Of a stretch of 64,000 nucleotides of DNA, positions 36,313-45,577 are shown one piece after another. The stretch lies in NCBI GenBank assembly GCA_022450525.1, contig JAKUQA010000002.1, positions 80,491 to 144,490 on the forward strand, given 5' to 3'. Position 1 is the stretch's first letter. Every line of letters starts with the position of its first letter. This stretch comes from Dehalococcoidia bacterium. GTDB taxonomy: Bacteria; Chloroflexota; Dehalococcoidia; Lucifugimonadales; UBA6952. The translations under genes were made by a program, and so were the position numbers. Under the pieces are notes generated by a model, which was not told where the DNA came from, ran no database searches, and saw only the letters and a program-made list of their open reading frames with translations.

Positions 36313-36863
36313 TGATTACAAAAAGAATTAAAAAAGAACTGCTATTAGCTGTTATCTTTTTTTATATATTAGGTTCTATTTCTATAGTTTATGGGAATGG
36401 TAGCTTAGGTGTAGTTTTGGTTGACGATATATCAGGTCCTTATAAAGTTGAAGTTAAAAGCTATGCCAAAAAACTACCTAAAGGTCCAGCTCATTTCAGT
36501 ATATATATTTTTGATACCACAAAAAATGAAAACCTTGAAAATTTAAATGTAACTTACACAGCAATATCACCTAGTGGGAAAAGTTTGGCACCATTCATAG
36601 GATACATCGAAGATCCGATACCGAGTTTAGGAATAGAGGAGATGAATATTTCTTATGATTCTGATATTTTATTAGATGAAATTGGAATCTGGAAATTAAA
36701 AATTGATATTGATGGCCCTTTAGGGAAAACTACTGTGAATACTCAAGTGGAAATAGTAAGTATGATCATTAACTGGGGCTTAATTGCAGGTATATTAACT
36801 ATCATACTTTTGGTATTACCAATGTCTATAATTTGGATTCGTTCTATTAACAAGGGAGGATAA
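36312..36863 (+). CDS. Membrane-anchored extracytoplasmic beta-domain protein
   Basis: A 183-residue protein with an N-terminal signal or membrane helix (about 9-27), an external domain (VKSYAKKLPKGPAHFSIYI, later LGKTTVNTQVEIV) and a C-terminal helix (about 153-177) followed by RSINKGG. The external domain looks like the Ig-like YtkA/FixH type fold that occurs with metal-handling proteins, judged from hydrophobic spacing alone. It is translationally coupled to the preceding gene and one base from the next. Confidence 0.65.
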   Translation: MITKRIKKELLLAVIFFYILGSISIVYGNGSLGVVLVDDISGPYKVEVKSYAKKLPKGPAHFSIYIFDTTKNENLENLNVTYTAISPSGKSLAPFIGYIEDPIPSLGIEEMNISYDSDILLDEIGIWKLKIDIDGPLGKTTVNTQVEIVSMIINWGLIAGILTIILLVLPMSIIWIRSINKGG

Positions 36864-36864
36864 T

Positions 36865-37641
36865 ATGAGATACTTTTTCTTATCACTTATTCTAGTTATG
36901 GTAATGGGATGCGGTGGCGGAGAAGTCAAAGATATTACATATGATTTGGAAATTCACCATGGAGAGCTAGAAGAAAAACAAAGTTTGGAAGCAAACAAAG
37001 GTGACACAATTACTTTTAATGTAAATAGTGACAGTTCATATGTTTTGCATTTACATGGATATGATCTTGAGGCTGAATTGCAAAAAGGTCAGAATAATAA
37101 AATATTAAATTTTGAAGCAAATGCCACAGGTAAGTTTGATATAGCATTACATGAGGCTGGTGATGAACATTCTCATCATAGCCATGACCATGGGACCCAT
37201 GGAGCAGAACATGAAAAGTGTGAGAACCAGTTTTCTACAACTGATAGTGCATCTCCATCAATTAATCTCGAAGTTGATAAAGATTCTACTAATGGTACTT
37301 TAATAATCAAACCAAATATAAAGAATTTTACTTTGGTAGCTGGCTCAAATGATAAAAATGAACATAGCGATCATAATACTGAAACTACTAAGAAGGGTCA
37401 TTGGCATTTATATCTAAATAATGAATTAAAAGGGATGTATCATATGGATACATTGACCTTAAAAGATTTAGAACCTGGTGATTATAAAGTTCGCGTTGCT
37501 TTATCATCTACAAGTCACTGTGAATATAATATTAGTGATGAAGTAGCAATAGAAATAATGGGTGAGAAAAAAGGGCACGATGGACACGGGCATGGACATG
37601 GTGGTGAAAATATTATTGCATCACTTGAAGTATATCCTTAG
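36865..37641 (+). CDS. His-rich lipoprotein, predicted metal-binding
   Basis: A 258-residue lipoprotein: signal peptide with lipobox VMGC (Cys about 16). Residues 20-90 form a beta-rich domain with GDTITFNVNSDSSYVLHLHGY, resembling cupredoxin-like domains. His clusters follow (EHSHHSHDHGTHGAEH near 104-119 and GHDGHGHGHGGE near the C-terminus), and KGHWHLYLNNELKGMYHMD is a second beta-domain motif. Copper or zinc binding at the cell surface is likely; transport or sensing is not shown. Confidence 0.75.
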   Translation: MRYFFLSLILVMVMGCGGGEVKDITYDLEIHHGELEEKQSLEANKGDTITFNVNSDSSYVLHLHGYDLEAELQKGQNNKILNFEANATGKFDIALHEAGDEHSHHSHDHGTHGAEHEKCENQFSTTDSASPSINLEVDKDSTNGTLIIKPNIKNFTLVAGSNDKNEHSDHNTETTKKGHWHLYLNNELKGMYHMDTLTLKDLEPGDYKVRVALSSTSHCEYNISDEVAIEIMGEKKGHDGHGHGHGGENIIASLEVYP

Positions 37642-37649
37642 GAGATTGA

Positions 37650-39092
37650 GTGATTAACAGAAATATTCGTTTTGCATTATTTATACTTTCGGTATGGATA
37701 ATAAGTCCAACCGCAGCTTTGGCCCATGGTTTTGGTGAAAGATATGACTTACCAATTCCTCTCTATCTGTATGTTCTAGGTGGAGGTTTAACTGTAACAA
37801 TTTCTATTTTCTTTATTTCTTTTATGCTAAAAAAGGTTGATAGCAGTTTTGAGTATACTAGATTTAATTTTAGTACTAATATTTCTGAAAAATTATCATT
37901 CGTCCTTGTATCATTTGTGCGTGTAATCTCTATATTGGTTTTTGTTGTATGTATTATTTCTGGATTTGTAGGAGATCAACAACCGTCTAATAATATTTTC
38001 CCAACATTTTTTTGGATTATATGGTGGGTAGGTATAGCTTACATTTCTGCCTTGATTTTTAATATCCATAATATTGTAAATCCATGGAACAATATTTATT
38101 TAATATATGAAAATTTTGTAAGATTATTTACAAAATCTAAGGTTAATCCCTGGTTTGATTATCCTAAGTCGTGGGGTTGGTGGCCTGCAGCACTTTTTAT
38201 GTGGCTTTTAGCATGGATAGAATTAGTGTATCCGTACGCTGCTTTACCTTCTGCTTTATCCCGTATTTTGATTGTATATTCGGTAATAACAATAATAGGT
38301 ATGTTAGTATTTGGTAGATCGACATGGCTAAAGTATGGTGAGATATTTAATGTCGTATTTGATTTATTTAATCGATTTAGTCCTATTGTTTTTCTTAATG
38401 ATCGTAAAAGTATAGAATTTAGATTTTTCGGAATGGGATTAAAAGATAACCGCGAAGTAAGAATGTCTTTAGTAATGACCCATTTATCAATTCTTTCTGT
38501 TATTGCATTTGATGGCTTTTCCTCAACGCCAATATGGGGAGAATTATTGGTTAATGTATATCCATTGGTAGAAGGTTTTGGTTCAAATGCTGTTTTACTT
38601 ATAAAAACTTTGTTACTAGCAATGTTCCCATTATTCTTTTTGTTAGTGTATATGACTGTAATGTTTTTTATACATACTATTATAGGTAGAACTACTACAA
38701 TTACAGAACTTGCTAAAACTTTCATTTTATCATTAGTCCCAATATCAATTGCTTACCATTTAGCACATTATTTAGGATTTTTGTTAATTCAAGGACAAAT
38801 GATAATTCCTTTAATTTCGGATCCAGCAGGTTTAGGGTGGAATATTTTTAATACAGCTGATTATAAAATAAATATAGGAATTGTTGATGCCAGGTTTGCT
38901 TGGTATGCATCAATAATATTTATAGTAATAGGACATATTTCAGCTGCCTACTTATCTCACGTGGCAGCAACTCAAAAATTTAAAGAATATAGAACAGTAT
39001 TACTTAGTCAATATCCAATGATGGTCTTAATGATCTTATATACAATGCTTAGTTTGTGGATGATAGCGCAACCAATTGTTGAAACAGGGTAA
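37650..39092 (+). CDS. Multi-span membrane protein of the His-rich cassette
   Basis: A 480-residue membrane protein with about 10-12 helices. After the N-terminal signal-like segment comes AHGFGERYDLPIPLYLYVLG, a motif I associate with a family of poorly characterised actinobacterial and Chloroflexi membrane proteins, some annotated as fenitrothion hydrolase (recollection, unverified). The start is a GTG at 37650 with GGAGA just upstream; no ATG fits. It follows the His-rich lipoprotein by eight bases and ends four bases before the convergent SDR gene. Confidence 0.7.
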   Translation: MINRNIRFALFILSVWIISPTAALAHGFGERYDLPIPLYLYVLGGGLTVTISIFFISFMLKKVDSSFEYTRFNFSTNISEKLSFVLVSFVRVISILVFVVCIISGFVGDQQPSNNIFPTFFWIIWWVGIAYISALIFNIHNIVNPWNNIYLIYENFVRLFTKSKVNPWFDYPKSWGWWPAALFMWLLAWIELVYPYAALPSALSRILIVYSVITIIGMLVFGRSTWLKYGEIFNVVFDLFNRFSPIVFLNDRKSIEFRFFGMGLKDNREVRMSLVMTHLSILSVIAFDGFSSTPIWGELLVNVYPLVEGFGSNAVLLIKTLLLAMFPLFFLLVYMTVMFFIHTIIGRTTTITELAKTFILSLVPISIAYHLAHYLGFLLIQGQMIIPLISDPAGLGWNIFNTADYKINIGIVDARFAWYASIIFIVIGHISAAYLSHVAATQKFKEYRTVLLSQYPMMVLMILYTMLSLWMIAQPIVETG

Positions 39093-39096
39093 ATAT

Positions 39097-39846
39097 TTAT
39101 TGAAAATATGCTCCACCATTTGCAAGGTAACACTGACCAGTAATATATCCTGCAAGTTCACTTGAAAGATAAACGGCTAATGAGGCAATCTCTTCAGGCG
39201 TTCCTTGTCTGCCAGCAGGTATACCAAGAGTTTCATGTATTCTTGTACCTACGTCTCCTAAACCTGCATCTCTTTCTACATCTATTGAACCAGGACCAAT
39301 GCAATTTGCAGTAATATTATTTTTCCCAACTTCTCTTGCTAGGCCTCTTGTATATCCAACTATACCGAGTTTTACCATCGCTTTTGCTGCGCCAGCACCT
39401 AAATATGGGGCAATACCCGAATAATTAATTATACGTCCCCAATTATTTTTGATCATATGTGGTAGTACAGCCCCAGTTGTTTTAAAAGGCCCTGTAAGAT
39501 TGACTTCAATATTTCTATCCCATTCTTCATCAATCGTTTCTAATACTGCATGTTGAGAACGAAAGACAGCATTGTTAATCAATACATCAACAGATCCGAA
39601 TTTATCAGCCGCTTTAGTAACAAATTTATTAACCTGATCTTGATTAGTTACATCACAAAGTTCTGCAATTACATTTGCTCCTAATTCTTCCAATTCATGT
39701 GCAGTTTCTTGCAGAGGTTCAATACTTTTTTGTGTACACAAAACTAAGTTTGCTCCTTCCTCTGCCATTAATATTGCTGTTTGTTTTCCAATATTTCTGC
39801 TAGCGCCAGATATCATTACTGTTTTACCTTCAAGTCCTGTTTTCAA
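39097..39846 (-). CDS. Atypical short-chain dehydrogenase/reductase
   Basis: A 249-residue SDR with the NAD(P) motif SGASRNIGKQTA (13-24), NNAV (91-94) and Ser143 in NYSGIA. The usual Tyr-x3-Lys is absent: four residues before Lys155 lies Ala151 (LGAGAAKAM), and the Ser-to-Lys distance is about five residues shorter than usual. Lys155 remains. The start is TTG at 39846 with AAGGAG six bases upstream, overlapping the previous stop as TTGA; a longer reading from 39891 is less likely. Catalysis may be altered, or the protein may be a non-enzymatic relative. Confidence 0.82.
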   Translation of the reverse strand: MKTGLEGKTVMISGASRNIGKQTAILMAEEGANLVLCTQKSIEPLQETAHELEELGANVIAELCDVTNQDQVNKFVTKAADKFGSVDVLINNAVFRSQHAVLETIDEEWDRNIEVNLTGPFKTTGAVLPHMIKNNWGRIINYSGIAPYLGAGAAKAMVKLGIVGYTRGLAREVGKNNITANCIGPGSIDVERDAGLGDVGTRIHETLGIPAGRQGTPEEIASLAVYLSSELAGYITGQCYLANGGAYFQ

Positions 39847-40472
39847 TCGTTTCTCCTTAGATTTTCCTTCTCGATTTCTTTTAATTTCCATACTATTAAA
39901 TAAATTAATGGCGTATCAAGTACGGCGACACCTAATTTTATAATGTAGGTCATCCAAATCATATCCCAAAGTTCACTATTATTATATACGCCAAAAAATG
40001 CTACTATTACAAAAATTACAGTATCTATTGCTTGAGATACAAGAGTTGAAGCATTATTTCTCAACCAAAGATATTTCCCTTTTGTATATTTTTTCCAAAA
40101 GTCAAAAGCAAAAACATCATGATGTTGACTAATTAGATAAGCCACCATTGATGCGATTACTATTCGTGGTACTGCTCCTAATATTGTATCGTAAGAAGAT
40201 TGATCTTCCCAAAAGCTTGCTGAAGGTAATTGCCCTGCTATATATATTATTGAAGTCATTAAGATACTGGTTATAAAACCAAACCAAATTATTTTTGTAG
40301 CAGTTTTTTTCCCATAAACTTCAGATATAACATCAGATAATAAAAATGTTAAAGGGTAGGCGATTATACCAGCATCTATACCACCTGGGCCGAATTCTAT
40401 TATCTTTACTGCTGTGATATTTGCCGTAATTAATAATGTGGAAAATATCATTGAAAGAGCAATTAGGTACAT
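39843..40472 (-). CDS. Queuosine precursor transporter (YhhQ/QPTR family)
   Basis: A VUT_1/YhhQ membrane protein of about 209 residues with five to six helices. LLITANITAVKIIEF, GIIAYPLTFLLSDVISEVYGKKTA and the SQAIDTVIFVIVAFFG block are characteristic. It imports queuine or preQ1 for tRNA modification. The start is uncertain: ATG at 40472 is used because longer readings overlap the zinc-ribbon gene, although its ribosome site is weak. Its stop overlaps the SDR start. Confidence 0.85.
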   Translation of the reverse strand: MYLIALSMIFSTLLITANITAVKIIEFGPGGIDAGIIAYPLTFLLSDVISEVYGKKTATKIIWFGFITSILMTSIIYIAGQLPSASFWEDQSSYDTILGAVPRIVIASMVAYLISQHHDVFAFDFWKKYTKGKYLWLRNNASTLVSQAIDTVIFVIVAFFGVYNNSELWDMIWMTYIIKLGVAVLDTPLIYLIVWKLKEIEKENLRRND

Positions 40473-40495
40473 TGAATAAAACTTTCTATTATTAT

Positions 40496-40720
40496 TTATC
40501 CTGTAAACATATCTAGTATATTTGTACCGAGGCCACTTTTGCCTGAAGCGTAGAACTCTGTAAATCGACATTCGGTGCATATTACAGCAGTAAACCTTTT
40601 ATTTTGAATGTTCATAAACCTTGAAAACCCTGACCCAGTAGCTCTAATTTCTTCGGTAGTATAATTGTTACTTGGACATTTAGAGCATTGATATTGGGTT
40701 TTGTTTGATTCCGTTGACAT
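40496..40720 (-). CDS. Zinc-ribbon protein
   Basis: A 74-residue protein with CSKC near residue 13 and CTECRFTEFY near 54, two CxxC knuckles separated by about 40 residues containing GSGFSRFMNIQNKRFTAV. This matches the small zinc-ribbon nucleic-acid-binding family (Zn-ribbon_13 type). GGGAGA precedes the ATG. It is upstream of the queuosine precursor transporter. Confidence 0.82.
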   Translation of the reverse strand: MSTESNKTQYQCSKCPSNNYTTEEIRATGSGFSRFMNIQNKRFTAVICTECRFTEFYASGKSGLGTNILDMFTG

Positions 40721-40749
40721 TATTCTCTCCCTAATTATTTGTTAAATGT

Positions 40750-41415
40750 TTAAGTTATACCTTTTATTTGTATATTTGTCCTTGTTTTATATTTTTTATT
40801 TATAGTTAGAAGTAGTATTGTAATATTTTCTACGATAGATGAATTTGTTAAATCTCCGCCATCGACTGGCCTAAGGTTATTAATGGTTTTAGTGAGGTTC
40901 ATTATGATTTCTTTAGCTTCTTTATCCTCTCCGCAAATTACAACGTCTCCTTCAATTATAGCATTGGGTTTTGAGAGTTCGACTGCACTTACGTTATGGA
41001 ATGCTGAAATGACACGAGTACTGGGAATTAATGTTTGTACTTGTTCTGCAGCAGAGCCTTCTTTGACATCAATAATCGACGGTTTACCATTTTCAAAACT
41101 CATTGGTACCACAGTATTTACAACTATTTGTTCATTAATTTCTTTTTTTAGGTCTGTAATCAATTGATATTGGGCATTATATGGGACTGTAATGAATATT
41201 ATTTCAGAATAAAGACAACTATTTTTGTTTGTTTCACCATGGATTTTTGGAGCTTCTGGTAATATTGTCTCAAGTTTACCTATAAGTTCTGAAGACACCT
41301 CTTGGCTTTTTGTGACATCTCTTGAACCAATGTATATCTCATGTCCTGCCATTGCAAACCTTAAAGCTAAACCTTTACCTTCGGGACCAGTTCCTCCTAG
41401 AAATCCAATTTTCAA
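40750..41415 (-). CDS. fno: F420H2:NADP+ oxidoreductase
   Basis: A 221-residue protein with the N-terminal MKIGFLGGTGPEGKGLALRF typical of F420-dependent NADP reductase and related NADP-binding proteins, followed by GHEIYIGSRD (phosphate-recognising Ser/Arg) and VISAFHNVSA. It shuttles hydride between cofactor F420 and NADP, implying F420 use by the organism. F420 biosynthesis genes are not in the window. A dinucleotide-binding relative without F420 use cannot be excluded. Confidence 0.85.
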   Translation of the reverse strand: MKIGFLGGTGPEGKGLALRFAMAGHEIYIGSRDVTKSQEVSSELIGKLETILPEAPKIHGETNKNSCLYSEIIFITVPYNAQYQLITDLKKEINEQIVVNTVVPMSFENGKPSIIDVKEGSAAEQVQTLIPSTRVISAFHNVSAVELSKPNAIIEGDVVICGEDKEAKEIIMNLTKTINNLRPVDGGDLTNSSIVENITILLLTINKKYKTRTNIQIKGIT

Positions 41416-41524
41416 TCTTATATTCCTTTCTATATTATTAATATATTAACTCATTTTTATAGAAAATTATGATGGCTCATTATATCATTAAGATATAGTG
41501 GAAAAATTAATTAACAGGAGTCTT

Positions 41525-42793
41525 ATGCCAAACATTATCCCTTTTAAAGGTCTTAGATATAATCTTAATACAAAAGATATTACATCAGTAGTGTCTCCTC
41601 CTTATGATGTGATTTCTTCGGATGAAAAAAAAGATCTTGAAAACAAAAGCAAATATAATGCCGTACATGTGGAATTACCTGGTCAAAATAACGAAGATTA
41701 TTTACGTGCATCAGAATTATTTGCATCTTGGATTAGAGAAGAGGTCATAATCCAAGATAAGATTCCATCTATATATCTTGCAAAGCATGAATTTTCTATA
41801 AATAACAAAATAATTTCTCGATATGAAATTTATGCATCTTTAGAATTAGCATCTTTAGATTCAGGGACTATTTTGCCTCACGAAGAAACACGTTCAGGCC
41901 CAAAGATTGATCGTTTAAAACTTATGGAAGCAACAGATATAAATTTTAGCCCAATAATGATGTTGTTTAGAGATCCTAAGAAAACAGTTACTCAAATAAT
42001 TAATAATATTGTTCAATCTCCAGAATCTTTGTCTGCAGAAATAACTGAAAATGAAAAAGTTTATTTATGGGTTATTAATGATAGAGATATTATAGAAAAA
42101 ATTTGCAAAGGGATCGGAGAATTTCCTTTACTAATTGCAGATGGCCATCATCGTTATGAAACAGCTTTAACTTACAGAGATGAAAATAATTTATCCAACA
42201 ATGGTAAAAATTTTATCATGGTTAATTGTATTGATATTCAAGATCCTGGTTTGTCTTTATTGCCATATCATCGAGGTTTACAATCTTTAACAGAAGAAGA
42301 TATCGATAAATTAGAAAGTACATTGATAGAATATTTCGAAGAAGTTCCTTTATCTCAATCTAGTCTTAAAGATTATGATTTAAAACAATTAGAACAAATG
42401 GTTATTGATACTAATTACCCATGCATGATTTATGTGAATAAATTAACTAATGCTATTAGATTTTATAAAATTAGTAGCAAAATTAATTTTGAACACATCG
42501 AAACTAATTTTGATCCAAAACTATTTATAAGATGTGAGGGTTGGGTTTTATATGAAGGAGTCTTTAAAAATTGTTTTCATGATCATTTGGAGCAAAAAGT
42601 GGTCTATTTCCACGATTTAGATGAAGAAATTGAAGATAATACTACCCAAGTATTATTTTTAGTAAAACCATTTCCATTAGATTTATTTGAAGAAATTGTT
42701 GATTTAGGTTTGAAGCTTCCTCCCAAATCAACCTATTTTCATCCTAAAGTGCCAACAGGTTTTGTCTATAATTCTTTGAAAGAAAACATTTAA
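41525..42793 (+). CDS. DUF1015 family protein
   Basis: A 422-residue DUF1015 protein: PFKGLRYN...VVSPPYDVIS at the start, the DGHHRYETALTYR core near residue 204, and FHPKVPTGFVYN at the C-terminus. Function is not established; the gene neighbours serA in many bacteria and archaea. The start is the ATG at 41525 with AGGAG four bases before it, nine codons inside a longer open frame. Its TAA overlaps the serA stop (shared TTAA). Confidence 0.9.
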   Translation: MPNIIPFKGLRYNLNTKDITSVVSPPYDVISSDEKKDLENKSKYNAVHVELPGQNNEDYLRASELFASWIREEVIIQDKIPSIYLAKHEFSINNKIISRYEIYASLELASLDSGTILPHEETRSGPKIDRLKLMEATDINFSPIMMLFRDPKKTVTQIINNIVQSPESLSAEITENEKVYLWVINDRDIIEKICKGIGEFPLLIADGHHRYETALTYRDENNLSNNGKNFIMVNCIDIQDPGLSLLPYHRGLQSLTEEDIDKLESTLIEYFEEVPLSQSSLKDYDLKQLEQMVIDTNYPCMIYVNKLTNAIRFYKISSKINFEHIETNFDPKLFIRCEGWVLYEGVFKNCFHDHLEQKVVYFHDLDEEIEDNTTQVLFLVKPFPLDLFEEIVDLGLKLPPKSTYFHPKVPTGFVYNSLKENI

Positions 42794-44379
42794 GATATAT
42801 TTAAACTAACACCCTTAACACTAACTATATTTTTGATCTTTCTCATCGATTCAATCACTTCTGTATTTGGTGCATCATCTATTCCAACTATCATTATTGC
42901 TGTATCTCTTGGTGCATTTCTCCCTACGGTCATAAAAGCAATATTTATATCGTATTCTCCCGCCACAGTACCCACTTTTCCAATTGTTCCTGGTCGATCA
43001 AGGTTTTCAATAAATAGCAGGTATGGAGTATAAGGGGTAAAATCAAGTGATCTGTCATTAACCTTAACTATATGTGTTTCGTTTTCAATATTTACACCTG
43101 ATATGGAAAATTGACCTTTTTCTGTAGTAAGTTCTAGTGACAAAACAGAACTGAATAAATCCGAAGAAGGATTCTTCTCTTCAATAATATGTAAACCACG
43201 ATTTTGCGCAATAAATGGCGCACTAATAATGTTTACTTTCTCATCAGAGGATGCATTTAATAACCCAACAAGTACAGAAGATTTTAATGTATTAGTATCG
43301 TATTGAGATAAATCTCCGTTATATATAATTTTTAGAGATTTAAACTGGCCTTCGGATAGTTGTGTAATAATCTCACCTAAAAGTTCAGCAGTTTTAAAGT
43401 ATGGGGTTAAAACTTTTTGAGCTTCATCTGGAAGAAATGGAAGATTTACTGTCGATTTTGCAAATTTACCATCAAGTACATCTAGAACCTCTTGAACTAC
43501 CTCTAAAGCAACTTCTACTTGAGCCTCACTTGTAGAAGCTCCTAAATGCGGAGTTGAAACTAAATTAGGTAAATCTACTAATTTTTGATTTTGTGTAGGT
43601 TCATCCACGAAAACATCAACAGCTGCACCTGAAATTATATTATTTGCTAAAGCTTCATACAATGCATCTTCATCAATCAATCCTCCACGAGCTGCATTAA
43701 TTATTTGCGTTGTTGGTTTCATTTTTTTTAGTTCATTCAGACCAATTAAACCTTTGGTAGATTCAAGGAGTGGTATATGAAGTGTTATAAAGTCAGAGTT
43801 TTTGTATATTTCATCTAACTCAACAAGATTTACCGATAAGCTATTAGCAAGTTCATTTGAAATGTACGGGTCATAGCCAAGAATTTTCATACCAAATGCG
43901 TTAGCTCTTTTAACAACTTCTACACCTACTTTACCTAAACCAATAACACCGAGGGTTTTATCTTGTATTTGGGCACCCATAAATGAGCTTCGATTCCATT
44001 TACCTTCTTTCATAGTTTGATTAGCTTCTGGAATTCTTCTTGAAAGACTGAGCATTAGGGCGAAAGCATGCTCTGCAGCAGCAATAGTATTTCCTGTAGG
44101 AGAATTAACAACAGCGATCCCTTTACTAGTCGCAGATTGTATATCTATATTATCAACACCTACTCCTGCTCTTCCAATAACTTTAAGATTTGAGCCTGCG
44201 TCAATAATAGCTTTTGTAACTTTTGTTTCGCTTCTTACTATTAATGCATCGTATGCGGGAATTTTTTTAATTAAATCTTCTTCGTTCAAACCGGTTATGA
44301 TATCGGTATCGCTAATTTTGTTAAGAATTTCAATACCTTTGTCATTGATACGATCTGAAATTAAAATTTTAGGTTTCAT
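42790..44379 (-). CDS. serA: D-3-phosphoglycerate dehydrogenase
   Basis: First step of serine synthesis. The 529 residues match the long type: NAD site LGVIGLGKVGVEVVKRA, substrate/catalytic region around NAARGGLIDEDAL and HLGASTSEAQ, then an intervening domain and a C-terminal ACT domain (LLFIENLDRPGTIGKVGTVA) for serine feedback. It follows the class V aminotransferase gene by 14 bases, and together they give 3-phosphohydroxypyruvate to phosphoserine. Confidence 0.96.
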   Translation of the reverse strand: MKPKILISDRINDKGIEILNKISDTDIITGLNEEDLIKKIPAYDALIVRSETKVTKAIIDAGSNLKVIGRAGVGVDNIDIQSATSKGIAVVNSPTGNTIAAAEHAFALMLSLSRRIPEANQTMKEGKWNRSSFMGAQIQDKTLGVIGLGKVGVEVVKRANAFGMKILGYDPYISNELANSLSVNLVELDEIYKNSDFITLHIPLLESTKGLIGLNELKKMKPTTQIINAARGGLIDEDALYEALANNIISGAAVDVFVDEPTQNQKLVDLPNLVSTPHLGASTSEAQVEVALEVVQEVLDVLDGKFAKSTVNLPFLPDEAQKVLTPYFKTAELLGEIITQLSEGQFKSLKIIYNGDLSQYDTNTLKSSVLVGLLNASSDEKVNIISAPFIAQNRGLHIIEEKNPSSDLFSSVLSLELTTEKGQFSISGVNIENETHIVKVNDRSLDFTPYTPYLLFIENLDRPGTIGKVGTVAGEYDINIAFMTVGRNAPRDTAIMIVGIDDAPNTEVIESMRKIKNIVSVKGVSLNIS

Positions 44380-44393
44380 TTTATTACCTGAAT

Positions 44394-45473
44394 TTATCGC
44401 CCCAGCTCTTTTTTAAGAGCATCTATCACTTCATCTATTTCTTTTTCAGGGACAAATCCTAAATGGCCAATTCTGAACATTGTACCTTCTAAATATGCTT
44501 GTCCACCAGCTAATACAATGTTGTATTTTGTTCGTAGATTAGAAAGTAACTCTCCACAGTTTATTCCATCAGGAGCTTTTACAGCTGTTACAGTATTTGA
44601 TGCATATTTTTCATCAGCGAACAGTTCTAAGCCAATCGATTTTACTGCCTCACGAGTTTTGGTTGCAATTGTTTGATGTCGTTCATATACAGCACCAAGT
44701 CCTTCATTCAAAATCATTGTTAGAGATTTATCCATTGCATACATAACTGAAATGGCTGGTGTCCAAGGGTTTTGACCTCTCTGCAGATACTGTTCAGCTT
44801 TTTCCCAGTCAAAGTAAAAACGTGGGGTGGTTGCTTTTGATTGTGCTTCCCAAGCCTCTTTACTTACACTAATAAATGCAAGTCCTGGTTGAGCCATCCA
44901 GCCTTTTTGAGAACCACTTGCTACAACATCTAAATCCCAGCTATCTACAGGACATGGAATAGAACCCATACCACTAACACTATCAACTAGAAGAAGTTTA
45001 TCAAATTCACCTTTAACAACCTGTGCGATACTCTGGAGATCATTGGTTATTCCTGTAGAAGTTTCATTATGGGTAACAATTACAGTGCTTATTTTGGGGT
45101 TGGAGTTTAATTCTTTGCGAATTTGTTCTGGATCTACAGCTTTCCCTGCCTCAATTTTTAGATCTGTAACGTCTGCACCATACATATGGGCAATTTGTGA
45201 AAAACGATCACCAAAGACCCCTACACTTATTGAGAGTACTGAATCATTTGGAGAAATTGTATTAACTACAGCTGATTCGAGGGCTCCTGTGCCTGAAGAA
45301 GTGAGTATGTACAAGTCATTTGAAGTTTGAAAAACTTCTTTTATTTTTGAAGTTACACTTTCTATTAATGATTTAAATTCAGGCCCTCGATGGTTAATCA
45401 TTTGAGCTGCTGAAGCTTGTAATATATCCTCAGGTACCGGTGTAGGACCAGGCGTTCGTAGATTAAAATCCAA
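44394..45473 (-). CDS. Class V aminotransferase (phosphoserine/alanine-glyoxylate type)
   Basis: A 359-residue PLP enzyme of the alanine-glyoxylate/serine-pyruvate aminotransferase family. The PLP lysine is Lys190 in GSQKGWMAQPGLAF; TSSGTGALE binds the cofactor phosphate; VDSVSGMGS contains the pyridine-N Asp. Its position before serA supports use as phosphoserine aminotransferase, as in archaea and Chloroflexi lacking classical SerC. No phosphoserine phosphatase is in the window. Confidence 0.9.
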   Translation of the reverse strand: MDFNLRTPGPTPVPEDILQASAAQMINHRGPEFKSLIESVTSKIKEVFQTSNDLYILTSSGTGALESAVVNTISPNDSVLSISVGVFGDRFSQIAHMYGADVTDLKIEAGKAVDPEQIRKELNSNPKISTVIVTHNETSTGITNDLQSIAQVVKGEFDKLLLVDSVSGMGSIPCPVDSWDLDVVASGSQKGWMAQPGLAFISVSKEAWEAQSKATTPRFYFDWEKAEQYLQRGQNPWTPAISVMYAMDKSLTMILNEGLGAVYERHQTIATKTREAVKSIGLELFADEKYASNTVTAVKAPDGINCGELLSNLRTKYNIVLAGGQAYLEGTMFRIGHLGFVPEKEIDEVIDALKKELGR

Positions 45474-45577
45474 TTTTATCTCCTTGTCTAATTGTGAATT
45501 AATTCACATTATATCAATATATAGATTAAAACTAAAGACATTTTAGTATAAGAAATGACGATAAGTAACTACTTATG

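Noticed and set aside
38159..38725. 188-codon open frame antisense to the 480-residue membrane protein
   Set aside because: It is a shadow of the hydrophobic gene's codon pattern, has no start context and encodes no recognisable domain.
39847..39891. Longer N-terminus of the SDR from 39891
   Set aside because: The TTG at 39846 has an ideal ribosome site and TTGA overlap; the extra 15 residues are charged and not part of the SDR fold.
40473..40580. Longer N-terminus of the queuosine precursor transporter
   Set aside because: It would overlap the zinc-ribbon gene by 85 bases and its residues are an out-of-frame reading of that gene.
45560..45575. Short inverted repeat after tyrS
   Set aside because: Seven-base arms with a two-base loop and no U-run; too weak for a terminator in AT-rich DNA.
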